A stretch of DNA of 9,515 nucleotides from positions 1 through 9,515 of the forward strand of contig CAMFSB010000040.1 in assembly GCA_945982465.1 (NCBI GenBank), read 5' to 3'. The stretch is from an uncultured Faecalibacterium sp. GTDB taxonomy: Bacteria; Bacillota; Clostridia; Oscillospirales; Ruminococcaceae. Both the position numbers and the translations under genes were made by a program. The notes below the pieces were generated by a model. The model saw only the letters and a program-made list of their open reading frames with translations. It had not been told where the DNA came from and did no database searches. Shown one piece after another: positions 1 through 5,264 of this stretch (the first letter of the stretch is position 1; the number at the start of each line of letters is the position of its first letter).

Positions 1-225
1 AACGCGAACAAATGCGATTTGCTTTGTATACGATTCGGCCCGGGCGGATATTGCGTATACGGCTGCAGCCGCTGGATAAAGCGCCGCTTTTGCGGTGTAT
101 GCTCCTCTGCCCTGCCCGCCCCGCCGCCTTGCGCCGCACGGTCTGCCGTGCTGTATTTGTGTTGCCATGCCCCAGCGGCCAGGCCGCAGCCGTGCAAAGC
201 CGCCGTGCCCGGCTTACCGAAATGC
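1..225. other. Intergenic region downstream of rplQ, no gene recognised
   Basis: This stretch lies beyond the terminator of the rplQ transcription unit. I recognise no protein, RNA gene or promoter in it. A minus-strand frame starting with ATG at 168 stays open to the window edge (56 codons, beginning MATQIQHGRP). Its composition (Ala, Arg and Gly rich, low complexity), the lack of a good ribosome binding site and an equally open plus-strand frame argue against it being coding. Two inverted repeats are visible: GTATACG (26-32) facing CGTATAC (54-60), and a short hairpin GCGGC/GCCGC around 175-187. The 5' part of the next gene may lie beyond position 1. Confidence 0.6.
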
Positions 226-253
226 AAAAAGCCCCTGGCCAAGGGCCAGGGGC
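226..253 (-). terminator. Intrinsic terminator after rplQ, end of the alpha unit
   Basis: On the minus strand a perfect 10-bp GC-rich stem (GCCCCTGGCC pairing with GGCCAGGGGC, arms at 244-253 and 231-240) closes a 3-nt loop and is followed directly by TTTTT (230-226). The stem starts 16 nt after the rplQ stop codon. This is a textbook Rho-independent terminator and marks the 3' end of the infA-rplQ transcript. Confidence 0.93.
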
Positions 254-269
254 AAATGCTCTGCTGTGA

Positions 270-611
270 TCAGACCAGCTCCAGGATCGCCATTTCGGCG
301 GCATCGCCGCGGCGGGTGCCGATCTTGATGATGCGGGTGTAGCCGCCGTTGCGGTCAGCATACTTGGGGCTGATCTCGTCAAACAGCTTCTTCGCAACAT
401 CCTCCTTGGTGATGTAGCTGTAGACCTGACGCTTTACGTGCAGCTCGCTGCTCTTCCCCAAGGTGATCATCTTTTCGGCCATAGAACGAACGTCCTTGGC
501 GCGGGTAACGGTGGTTTCGATCTTGCCATTCTCTAACAGGTAGGTGACCATCGCGCGCATCATAGCGTTGCGGCTGTCGGTGGCTCTACCCAGCTTTCTG
601 GTACCGGGCAT
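270..611 (-). CDS. rplQ: 50S ribosomal protein L17
   Basis: L17 is a component of the large ribosomal subunit that binds 23S rRNA near the peptide exit tunnel. The 113-residue product has the family's usual length of about 110-130. It carries the hallmark N-terminal segment [20 protein letters not shown] and the helix [19 protein letters not shown]. The C-terminal part ([20 protein letters not shown]) is also diagnostic. The ATG at 611 has an AAGGAG ribosome binding site 9 nt upstream (621-626). The gene begins 24 nt after the rpoA stop and is followed by an intrinsic terminator, so it is the last gene of the unit. The position next to rpoA is the conserved bacterial arrangement. Nothing is missing or unusual. 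Confidence 0.98.
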   Translation of the reverse strand: MPGTRKLGRATDSRNAMMRAMVTYLLENGKIETTVTRAKDVRSMAEKMITLGKSSELHVKRQVYSYITKEDVAKKLFDEISPKYADRNGGYTRIIKIGTRRGDAAEMAILELV

Positions 612-635
612 CCCGTTTCACTCCTTCATTCAAAA

Positions 636-1592
636 TTACTCGTCGTCTTTGTTCAGCATAAAGCCCAGCGAGTCCAGCTTTGCCATGACTTCTTCCAGGC
701 TCTTGCGGCCGAGATTGCGAACCTTCATCATCTCGTCCTCGCTCTTGCTGACCAGATCCTCGACCGTATTGATACCGGCGCGCTTCAGGCAGTTGAACGA
801 ACGCACGCTCAAATCCAGCTCTTCGATGGTCATCTCCAGGGCCTTTTCCTTGCTTTGGTCGTTCTTTTCCACCATGATCTCGGTGCCGGCGGCTTCTTCC
901 GACAGATTGACAAACAGATTCAGGTGCGCGGTCAGCACACGGGCAGCCAGGCTTACCGCCTCCTGCGCGTTGATGGTGCCGTCGGTCCAGATCTCCAGCG
1001 TCAGCTTGTCGTAGTCCGTGATCTGCCCAACGCGGGTGTTCTCCACGTTGTAGTTCACTTTCAGCACGGGGGTATAGATGCTATCAACGGGAAGCGTATT
1101 GATATCGTTTTTCTCGATGATAGCCTGCTTGTTCCGTTCTGCAGGCACATAGCCGCGGCCCTTGTCGAAGGTCAGCTCCATCACGAGCTTGCCGCCCTCG
1201 CCCAGGGTAGCGATATGCCATTCGGGGTTCAGGATCTCGATCTCATCGCCCTGCTTGATGCTGCCTGCGGTCACTTCACAGGGACCGACAGCCTCAATGC
1301 GAACCGCCTTGGGGCCGTCAGAGTACAGCTTTGCAGCGATGCCCTTCAGGTTCAGGACGATCTCGGTAACGTCTTCCTTCACGCCCTCAATGGTGGAGAA
1401 CTCGTGCACCACGCCGTCGATCTTGACGCTGGTGACAGCAACACCGGGCAGAGAAGAAAGCAGCACGCGGCGCAGGCTGTTGCCCAGCGTAATGCCGAAG
1501 CCGCGCTCGAGAGGCTCGGCCACAAACTTGCCGTAGCGGCCATCGGGAGACAGGCTTGCCGTTTCGATTTTGGGACGTTCAATCTCCATCAT
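636..1592 (-). CDS. rpoA: DNA-directed RNA polymerase subunit alpha
   Basis: The alpha subunit dimerises to nucleate assembly of RNA polymerase, and its C-terminal domain contacts promoter UP elements and activators. The 318-residue product shows the N-terminal assembly domain (about 1-235), including the signature [19 protein letters not shown] (32-50). A charged linker (about 236-255) follows, then the C-terminal domain (about 256-315). Residues R264, N268, C269, G295, K297 and S298 match the DNA-binding positions of the E. coli domain. I chose the ATG at 1592 ([10 protein letters not shown]) because an AAGGAGGG ribosome binding site lies 7 nt upstream (1600-1607). The ATG at 1589 is a near-equal alternative. 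A longer frame starting at 1634 reads through this binding site and is rejected. The preceding 98-nt spacer is structured. Confidence 0.98.
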   Translation of the reverse strand: MMEIERPKIETASLSPDGRYGKFVAEPLERGFGITLGNSLRRVLLSSLPGVAVTSVKIDGVVHEFSTIEGVKEDVTEIVLNLKGIAAKLYSDGPKAVRIEAVGPCEVTAGSIKQGDEIEILNPEWHIATLGEGGKLVMELTFDKGRGYVPAERNKQAIIEKNDINTLPVDSIYTPVLKVNYNVENTRVGQITDYDKLTLEIWTDGTINAQEAVSLAARVLTAHLNLFVNLSEEAAGTEIMVEKNDQSKEKALEMTIEELDLSVRSFNCLKRAGINTVEDLVSKSEDEMMKVRNLGRKSLEEVMAKLDSLGFMLNKDDE

Positions 1593-1613
1593 ATCAATGC
1601 CCTCCTTGTAAAA

Positions 1614-1629
1614 CCGGCGTTGCCGCCGG
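1614..1629 (-). promoter_or_regulatory. Small hairpin just upstream of the rpoA ribosome binding site
   Basis: A 6-bp perfect inverted repeat (CCGGCG/CGCCGG) with a 4-nt loop sits 6 nt upstream of the rpoA Shine-Dalgarno sequence. It could influence ribosome access or mRNA processing. It has no U-tract, so it is not a terminator. Only the structure is seen; the role is inferred. Confidence 0.4.
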
Positions 1630-1657
1630 CCCATAAATTCTTAGTTGCCAAAGAACG

Positions 1658-1683
1658 CGGGGAACGGGCCGGGCCCGTCCCCG
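1658..1683 (-). promoter_or_regulatory. Stable intercistronic hairpin between rpsD and rpoA
   Basis: A GC-rich stem of about 11 bp with one bulged base (A1663) and a 3-nt loop begins 7 nt after the rpsD stop codon. The arms are at 1658-1669 and 1673-1683. The minus strand then reads TTCTTTGGCAAC, which is only weakly U-rich, so complete termination seems unlikely. A partial terminator, a 3'-end stabiliser for the upstream message or a processing site are all plausible. The structure is seen; the function is inferred. Confidence 0.5.
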
Positions 1684-1690
1684 GCATGGA

Positions 1691-2293
1691 TTACTTGGAG
1701 TACAACTCGACGATCAGGTGCTCAGCGACCTCGTAATCGATATCGCTGCGCTCGGGGAGCTTGGTCACCACGCCTTTCAGGGTGCCGGTCTCGCGGCTCA
1801 GCCAGGACGGCAGAGCGACAACGGCGGCGTCGGGGCCGACCAGCTTCGAGAATTTCACAGAAGAGCGGCTGCTCTCACGGACTTCGACCACGTCGCCGGC
1901 CTTGACCTGGTAGGAAGGAATGTTGACCTTCTTGCCGTTGACGGTGAAGTGCGCATGGCTCACCAGCTGACGGGCGTCGCGGCGGGTCTGCGCAAAGCCC
2001 AGGCGGAACACCACGTTATCCAGGCGGCATTCCAGCATCTGCAGCAGGTTCTCACCGGTCTGGCCCGGGCGGCGGGCCGCCTCGGCAAAGTAGTTGGCGA
2101 ACTGCTTTTCCAGAACGCCGTAGATGAACTTGACCTTCTGCTTTTCTTTCAGCTGGGTAGCGTACTCAGACTGCTTTTTGCGGATATTCGAGCCGGAGTT
2201 GCGGGTGGTGTTCTTCTTGGCATAGCCCATGACTGCAGGAGAAATGCCCAGAGCCTTGCAACGCTTAGCGATAGGCTGCGTATTTTTTGCCAT
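1691..2293 (-). CDS. rpsD: 30S ribosomal protein S4, cysteine-poor (C-) form
   Basis: S4 is a primary 16S rRNA binding protein that nucleates assembly of the small-subunit body. In many bacteria it also represses translation of its own operon. The product has 200 residues, the usual length. The S4 RNA-binding domain is visible from [20 protein letters not shown] to [19 protein letters not shown], and the core segment [20 protein letters not shown] precedes it. The N-terminus ([20 protein letters not shown]) has a single Cys (C12) in place of the four-cysteine zinc knuckle of C+ S4 proteins, so it should be zinc independent. The ATG at 2293 has AAGGAGGAA upstream (2302-2310). The gene starts 20 nt after rpsK. 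Bacillus subtilis keeps rpsD elsewhere, whereas many Clostridia keep it here. Confidence 0.97.
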   Translation of the reverse strand: MAKNTQPIAKRCKALGISPAVMGYAKKNTTRNSGSNIRKKQSEYATQLKEKQKVKFIYGVLEKQFANYFAEAARRPGQTGENLLQMLECRLDNVVFRLGFAQTRRDARQLVSHAHFTVNGKKVNIPSYQVKAGDVVEVRESSRSSVKFSKLVGPDAAVVALPSWLSRETGTLKGVVTKLPERSDIDYEVAEHLIVELYSK

Positions 2294-2313
2294 AATTCAA
2301 GTTCCTCCTTCAA

Positions 2314-2721
2314 TCAAACACGACGGCGCTTCGGGGGACGGCAGCCGTTGTGGGGGATGGGGGTCACGTCCTTGATCAGGGTGACCTCCAGGCCGGTGGC
2401 CTGCAGGGCACGGATCGCGGACTCACGGCCGGCGCCGGGGCCCTTTACGTAAACCTCAACGGTCTTCATGCCGTGCTCGATCGCAGTACGGGCAGCGGTT
2501 TCAGCGGCGCTCTGCGCAGCGAACGGGGTGCTCTTGCGGCTGCCGCGGAAGTTCAGGCTGCCGGAGGAGCACCAGGAAATCGCGTTGCCCTGCAGATCGG
2601 TGATGGTAACGACAGTATTGTTGAAGGTAGACTGGATATGAGCCTGACCGGCAGCAATATTCTTGCGCTCTTTTCTCTTGGTACGGGTAGCGCCGTTCTT
2701 GGCGTTTTTCACATTAGCCAT
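2314..2721 (-). CDS. rpsK: 30S ribosomal protein S11
   Basis: S11 sits on the platform of the small subunit near the mRNA exit channel. The 135-residue product carries the family core [20 protein letters not shown] and the conserved stretch [13 protein letters not shown]. The [15 protein letters not shown] motif and the typical basic end [15 protein letters not shown] are also present. The length is normal for Firmicutes, with a lysine/arginine-rich N-terminal extension of about 20 residues. The ATG at 2721 has AAGGAGG (2731-2737) 9 nt upstream. This site overlaps the rpsM stop codon (TAAGGAGG), which suggests translational coupling of S13 and S11. Start and stop are both unambiguous. Confidence 0.98.
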   Translation of the reverse strand: MANVKNAKNGATRTKRKERKNIAAGQAHIQSTFNNTVVTITDLQGNAISWCSSGSLNFRGSRKSTPFAAQSAAETAARTAIEHGMKTVEVYVKGPGAGRESAIRALQATGLEVTLIKDVTPIPHNGCRPPKRRRV

Positions 2722-2735
2722 TCCTCAAATCCTCC

Positions 2736-3107
2736 TTACTTTTTCTTGTTGGCGACCGTGCGCTTCGGGCCCTTGCAGGTACGTGCATTGGTCTTGGTGC
2801 GCTGGCCACGGCAGGGCAGATTCTTGCGATGGCGAATGCCGCGGTAAGACTGGATCTCAACCAGGCGCTTGATGTTCAGAGCCACATCACGGCGCAGGTC
2901 GCCTTCGACCAGGATACCAGCCTGGTCGATGTAGTCACGGATCTTGGCCTCGTCAGCGGCCGACAGATCCTTTACGCGGGTGTCAGGGTTGATGCCGGTA
3001 GCAGCCAGGATCTTGTCCGCAGTGGTCTGACCGATACCGTAAACGTAGGTGAGGCCTACCTGAATGCGCTTTTCGCGGGGCAGGTCAACGCCGGCAATAC
3101 GTGCCAT
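2736..3107 (-). CDS. rpsM: 30S ribosomal protein S13
   Basis: S13 lies in the head of the small subunit and contacts the P-site tRNA and the large subunit (bridges B1a/B1b). The 123-residue product has the diagnostic start [20 protein letters not shown] and a helix-two-turn-helix region with [14 protein letters not shown]. The basic C-terminal tail contains [21 protein letters not shown] chose the ATG at 3107 because GGAGGA (3116-3121) lies 8 nt upstream and the family begins at this MARIAG. A longer frame starting at 3128 would run through the ribosome binding site. An 81-nt spacer with a sizeable hairpin precedes the gene. In E. coli the equivalent leader is where S4 represses the operon. 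Confidence 0.98.
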   Translation of the reverse strand: MARIAGVDLPREKRIQVGLTYVYGIGQTTADKILAATGINPDTRVKDLSAADEAKIRDYIDQAGILVEGDLRRDVALNIKRLVEIQSYRGIRHRKNLPCRGQRTKTNARTCKGPKRTVANKKK

Positions 3108-3142
3108 AATGGTTTTCCTCCAATTCATCCCATGTCAGTGTC

Positions 3143-3176
3143 GGGGCCTGCGCCGGGACTCTACGCACTTGGCCCC
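3143..3176 (-). promoter_or_regulatory. Hairpin in the rpsM leader, candidate autoregulatory element
   Basis: In the 81-nt gap between rpmJ and rpsM the minus strand can fold GGGGCC, a 3-nt AAG bulge and TGCG against CGCA and GGCCCC. This gives 10 bp with an 11-nt loop. It starts 12 nt after the rpmJ stop and ends 21 nt before the rpsM ribosome binding site. In E. coli S4 represses the alpha operon at an mRNA structure upstream of rpsM, and rpsD is in this same unit. S4 control here is an inference. There is no U-tract, so it is not a terminator. Confidence 0.45.
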
Positions 3177-3188
3177 CAGGCGCCCGAA

Positions 3189-3302
3189 TTAGCCCTGGCG
3201 CTGCTTATGCTTGGGGTTCTGGCAAATGACCATCACGCGGCCTTTGCGGCGGATGACTTTGCACTTTTCGCAAATGGGTTTCACGGAAGGCTTGACCTTC
3301 AT
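3189..3302 (-). CDS. rpmJ: 50S ribosomal protein L36, zinc-binding
   Basis: L36 is the smallest large-subunit protein and binds 23S rRNA near the base of the stalk region. The 37-residue product begins [20 protein letters not shown] and ends NPKHKQRQG. The zinc-ribbon ligands C11, C14, C27 and H32 are all present, so this is the C+ zinc-dependent form. The length is exactly that of the bacterial family. The ATG at 3302 has AAAAGGAGGT upstream (3311-3320), about 9 nt away. It starts 30 nt after infA, the conserved infA-rpmJ-rpsM order. A wider 81-nt gap follows before rpsM. Confidence 0.97.
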   Translation of the reverse strand: MKVKPSVKPICEKCKVIRRKGRVMVICQNPKHKQRQG

Positions 3303-3332
3303 GATGTTGAACCTCCTTTTAATACTTGGCGC

Positions 3333-3584
3333 TTATTTGGAGCGCCAGGTGATGCGGCCCTTCGTTAAATCGTAGGGCGACATTTCCATAGTGACCTTGT
3401 CCCCGGGGAGGATGCGGATGAAATTGGTCCGCAGCTTACCGGAGATGTGTGCCGAAATGACGTGGCCGTTGGGGGTCAGCTTACCGGTGGCCTTGTCCTC
3501 GCTCAGCAGCTCCACTTTGAATGTGGCGTTGGGCATGGCTTCGCGCACAATACCTTCTACTTCGATGACATCTTCTTTAGACAA
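3333..3584 (-). CDS. infA: Translation initiation factor IF-1 with an internal insertion
   Basis: IF1 is an OB-fold protein that binds the A site of the 30S subunit during initiation. The 83-residue product matches the family from [10 protein letters not shown] (2-11) and PNATFKVEL (18-26) to [20 protein letters not shown] and [17 protein letters not shown]. Typical IF1 has 72 residues. The extra 11 lie between the second and third strands, at about residues 27-37 ([11 protein letters not shown]). I chose the TTG at 3584 because AGGAGG (3593-3598) lies 8 nt upstream and the family start (M-S/A-K-E-D) aligns there. A frame beginning further up at 3674 would pass through this site. It is the first gene after a strong promoter and its own leader of about 150 nt. 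Confidence 0.95.
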   Translation of the reverse strand: MSKEDVIEVEGIVREAMPNATFKVELLSEDKATGKLTPNGHVISAHISGKLRTNFIRILPGDKVTMEMSPYDLTKGRITWRSK

Positions 3585-3592
3585 GCTATTGG

Positions 3593-3599
3593 CCTCCTC
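3593..3599 (-). promoter_or_regulatory. Ribosome binding site fixing the TTG start of infA
   Basis: GAGGAGG on the minus strand lies 8 nt before the TTG at 3584. It is the only strong Shine-Dalgarno sequence near the start, and no ATG or GTG is in frame close by. It sits 2 nt after the stop codon of a 38-codon leader frame (3602-3718), so coupled translation is possible. Confidence 0.8.
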
Positions 3600-3601
3600 A
3601 C

Positions 3602-3718
3602 TCAAGGTGTTGCAGTTTGTCTGTTGTCTGGACGGGCGGCGGTGGATGCCACATTCTTTTTCAAAGCGGCACAAAATCCGCCAAATGGACAGAATTTCCC
3701 CTTGTCCAGAGAAAGCAT
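3602..3718 (-). CDS. Possible 38-codon leader ORF upstream of infA
   Basis: A minus-strand frame starts with ATG at 3718, about 19 nt after the predicted transcription start, and ends with TGA at 3604-3602. It encodes 38 residues beginning [20 protein letters not shown]. The stop is followed after 3 nt by the infA ribosome binding site, an arrangement compatible with a leader peptide or translational coupling. Against it, the upstream sequence (GTGGTAGGCCAG) contains no good Shine-Dalgarno sequence, the peptide resembles nothing I know, and a frame this long can occur by chance. No run of a single amino acid suggests classical attenuation. I treat it as a weak candidate only. Confidence 0.2.
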   Translation of the reverse strand: MLSLDKGKFCPFGGFCAALKKNVASTAARPDNRQTATP

Positions 3719-3742
3719 CTGGCCTACCACGGCCGAGTAATT

Positions 3743-3771
3743 ATTATATACCAAAAACTCTCACTTTGCAA
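3743..3771 (-). promoter_or_regulatory. Sigma-A type promoter for infA and the alpha unit
   Basis: On the minus strand TTGCAA (3766-3771) is separated by exactly 17 nt from a perfect TATAAT (3743-3748). The -35 box matches the consensus TTGACA at four of six positions. The AT-rich spacer and flanks stand out in a GC-rich window. Transcription should begin near 3738-3735. It lies just after the terminator of map and drives infA, rpmJ, rpsM, rpsK, rpsD, rpoA and rplQ. Confidence 0.88.
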
Positions 3772-3793
3772 GCGGTTTTTTCCGATCCGCCGT

Positions 3794-3822
3794 AAAAAGT
3801 TTCCGCCCGCAGGGGCGGAAAC
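3794..3822 (-). terminator. Intrinsic terminator at the end of map
   Basis: The minus strand has a perfect 10-bp stem (GTTTCCGCCC with GGGCGGAAAC, arms 3813-3822 and 3799-3808) with a 4-nt loop, followed by TTTTT (3798-3794). The stem starts 5 nt after the map stop codon. The plus strand also has a T-run beside the stem (3824-3829), so it could work both ways, although I see no gene converging on it. It separates the spc part from the infA promoter. Confidence 0.92.
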
Positions 3823-3827
3823 CTTTT

Positions 3828-4601
3828 TTACAGCGCAATGTTCGGATCGTCCCACCCTTTGGTGAGGATCTCGGTTCGGCCCGCCAGGATCGCCACGGTG
3901 TGCTCAAAGTGAGCCGCCAGGCCGCCGTCGCGGGTCTTCACCGTCCAACCATCGGATAAGGTCTTCACTTTGCAGTCGTTCTGGCAGATCATCGGCTCGA
4001 TGGCAATGGTCATACCAGCCACCAGCCTCGGCCCGCGCCCTGCCGTGCCGTAGTTGGGCACTTCCGGGTCTTCGTGGAGCTCCTTGCCCACGCCGTGGCC
4101 GACAAACTCGCGCACCACGGAAAATCCGTGCTGCTCGCAGTAGGTCTGCACCGCGTGGCCGATATCCCCTACCCGGCTGCCGGCCTTTGCGGCCGCAATG
4201 CCCAGATAAAGAGATTCCTTTGTCACATCCAGCAGGCGCTGGGCTTCCAGGTCCAGCTTGCCGCACGCGAACGTGCAGGCGTTGTCGCCGTTGAATCCGT
4301 CGATCTTGGCGCCGGTGTCGATGCTGATGATATCGCCCGGCCGGATCACCACGTCCCGCGAGGGGATGCCGTGGATGACCGTATCGTTTATGCTGATGCA
4401 CGCCGTCCCCGGGAACCCGTACAGGCCCTTGAAGTTCGGCTTTGCGCCATGCTTCACGATGTAATCGTAGATGAGCTTATCCAGCTCCAGCGTGGTCATT
4501 CCCGCTTCGATGTGTTCGCCGCCGTAGCGGAGGGCCGCCGCGCTGATCGCGCAGGCGCGGCGCATGCCCTCCAGCTCTTTGGCATTTTTGATCTGGATCA
4601 A
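3828..4601 (-). CDS. map: Methionine aminopeptidase type I
   Basis: This cytosolic metalloenzyme removes the initiator methionine from nascent proteins with a small second residue. The 257-residue product has the pita-bread fold landmarks and all five metal ligands: D95 (ISIDTG), D106 (GDNACTF), H169 (FVGHGVG), E202 (AIEPM) and E233 (HFEHTV). H77 and H176 match the substrate-binding histidines. The length suits the type Ia family without a zinc-finger extension. I take the TTG at 4601 as the start. GGAGG (4609-4613) is 7 nt upstream, the family begins near this residue (M-I-Q-I-K-N-A-K-E-L), and the start is only 2 nt after the adk stop, which suggests translational coupling. Its stop codon runs into a terminator. 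Confidence 0.97.
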   Translation of the reverse strand: MIQIKNAKELEGMRRACAISAAALRYGGEHIEAGMTTLELDKLIYDYIVKHGAKPNFKGLYGFPGTACISINDTVIHGIPSRDVVIRPGDIISIDTGAKIDGFNGDNACTFACGKLDLEAQRLLDVTKESLYLGIAAAKAGSRVGDIGHAVQTYCEQHGFSVVREFVGHGVGKELHEDPEVPNYGTAGRGPRLVAGMTIAIEPMICQNDCKVKTLSDGWTVKTRDGGLAAHFEHTVAILAGRTEILTKGWDDPNIAL

Positions 4602-4603
4602 TG

Positions 4604-5236
4604 TTACGCCTCCAGAGCCGCCATGACCAGACGGGTGTTCGCCTCGATGGTCGGCTGGCTTTCGATCACAGTCAGCACGCCGCGCTCCTTGTAGAACTCT
4701 ACCAGGGGTTCGGTCTGCGCATGGTAGGCAGCCAGGCGGTCGCGCACCGTGGCGGGCTCGTCATCCTTGCGGATCATCAGCTTGCCGCCGCAGGCGTCGC
4801 ACACGCCCTCGACCTTGCTGCGCTTGCTCTGAATGTGATATGTAGCGCCGCACTTTTCGCATACGCGGCGGCCGCTCATGCGCTGCTCGATGACCTCGTC
4901 CGGCACCGAAAGCTCCAGCACCTTGTCGATGCGGATCCCCATGCGCTCGATGGCCTCGGCCTGGGCGATGGTGCGGGGCACGCCGTCCAGGATAAAGCCG
5001 TTGGCGCAGTCCGGCTCAGCCAGCCGGTCCTTCAGAATGCCGATGATGACCTCGTCGGGCACCAGCGCGCCGGCGTCCATAAAGCTCTTGGCCTTCAGGC
5101 CCATCTCCGTGCCGTCCTTGACGGCGGCGCGGAGGATGTTGCCTGTGCTGACAGCAGGGATCTTGAATTTTTCACAGATGAATTCCGCCTGTGTGCCTTT
5201 GCCGGCGCCCGGGGCGCCCAAAAGAATCAAATTCAT
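4604..5236 (-). CDS. adk: Adenylate kinase with zinc-binding LID
   Basis: This cytosolic enzyme catalyses ATP + AMP = 2 ADP and balances adenine nucleotides. The 210-residue product starts [19 protein letters not shown], with the P-loop at residues 7-15. AMP-binding residues follow in STGNILRAA (30-38) and in FILDGVPRT (81-89). The LID domain carries C126, C129, C146 and C149 (CX2C-X16-CX2C), the structural zinc site typical of Gram-positive enzymes. The segment [11 protein letters not shown] (158-168) is also typical. The motif usually reads DGFPRT, so Val at 86 is a mild deviation. The ATG at 5236 has AAGGGAG (5244-5250) 7 nt upstream; a longer frame from 5344 overlaps secY and is rejected. 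It lies between secY and map, as in most Firmicutes. Confidence 0.97.
   Translation of the reverse strand: MNLILLGAPGAGKGTQAEFICEKFKIPAVSTGNILRAAVKDGTEMGLKAKSFMDAGALVPDEVIIGILKDRLAEPDCANGFILDGVPRTIAQAEAIERMGIRIDKVLELSVPDEVIEQRMSGRRVCEKCGATYHIQSKRSKVEGVCDACGGKLMIRKDDEPATVRDRLAAYHAQTEPLVEFYKERGVLTVIESQPTIEANTRLVMAALEA
4609..4613 (-). promoter_or_regulatory. Ribosome binding site of map, inside the end of adk
   Basis: GGAGG lies within the last codons of adk and 7 nt before the TTG at 4601. It supports the TTG start of map and implies that translation of adk and map is coupled. Confidence 0.7.
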
Positions 5237-5264
5237 ACGGTTGCTCCCTTCTGTGTCCGACAGG

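Larger units (their letters stand above)
3585..3737 (-). promoter_or_regulatory. infA 5' leader (predicted untranslated region)
   Basis: From the predicted transcription start near 3737 to the infA start codon there are about 150 nt, long for a simple leader. Short inverted repeats are visible. CCAGA/TCTGG (3706-3722) and GGACA/TGTCC (3687-3707) share bases, so they would be mutually exclusive. I recognise no named riboswitch or protein-binding leader. A leader control element is possible but unproven. Confidence 0.45.

Noticed and set aside
1..168. Partial minus-strand gene starting with ATG at 168 and open to the window edge
   Set aside because: It has no good ribosome binding site and a low-complexity Ala/Arg/Gly composition. 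The same DNA is open on the plus strand, and the peptide resembles no gene usually found after rplQ (such as the ecfA transporter genes).
1593..1634. N-terminal extension of RpoA starting at 1634 ([12 protein letters not shown])
   Set aside because: It reads through the AAGGAGGG ribosome binding site and the upstream hairpin. The RpoA family starts at [10 protein letters not shown].
3585..3674. Thirty-residue N-terminal extension of IF1 from an upstream TTG at 3674
   Set aside because: It passes through the GAGGAGG site and resembles no IF1. The family start aligns with the TTG at 3584.
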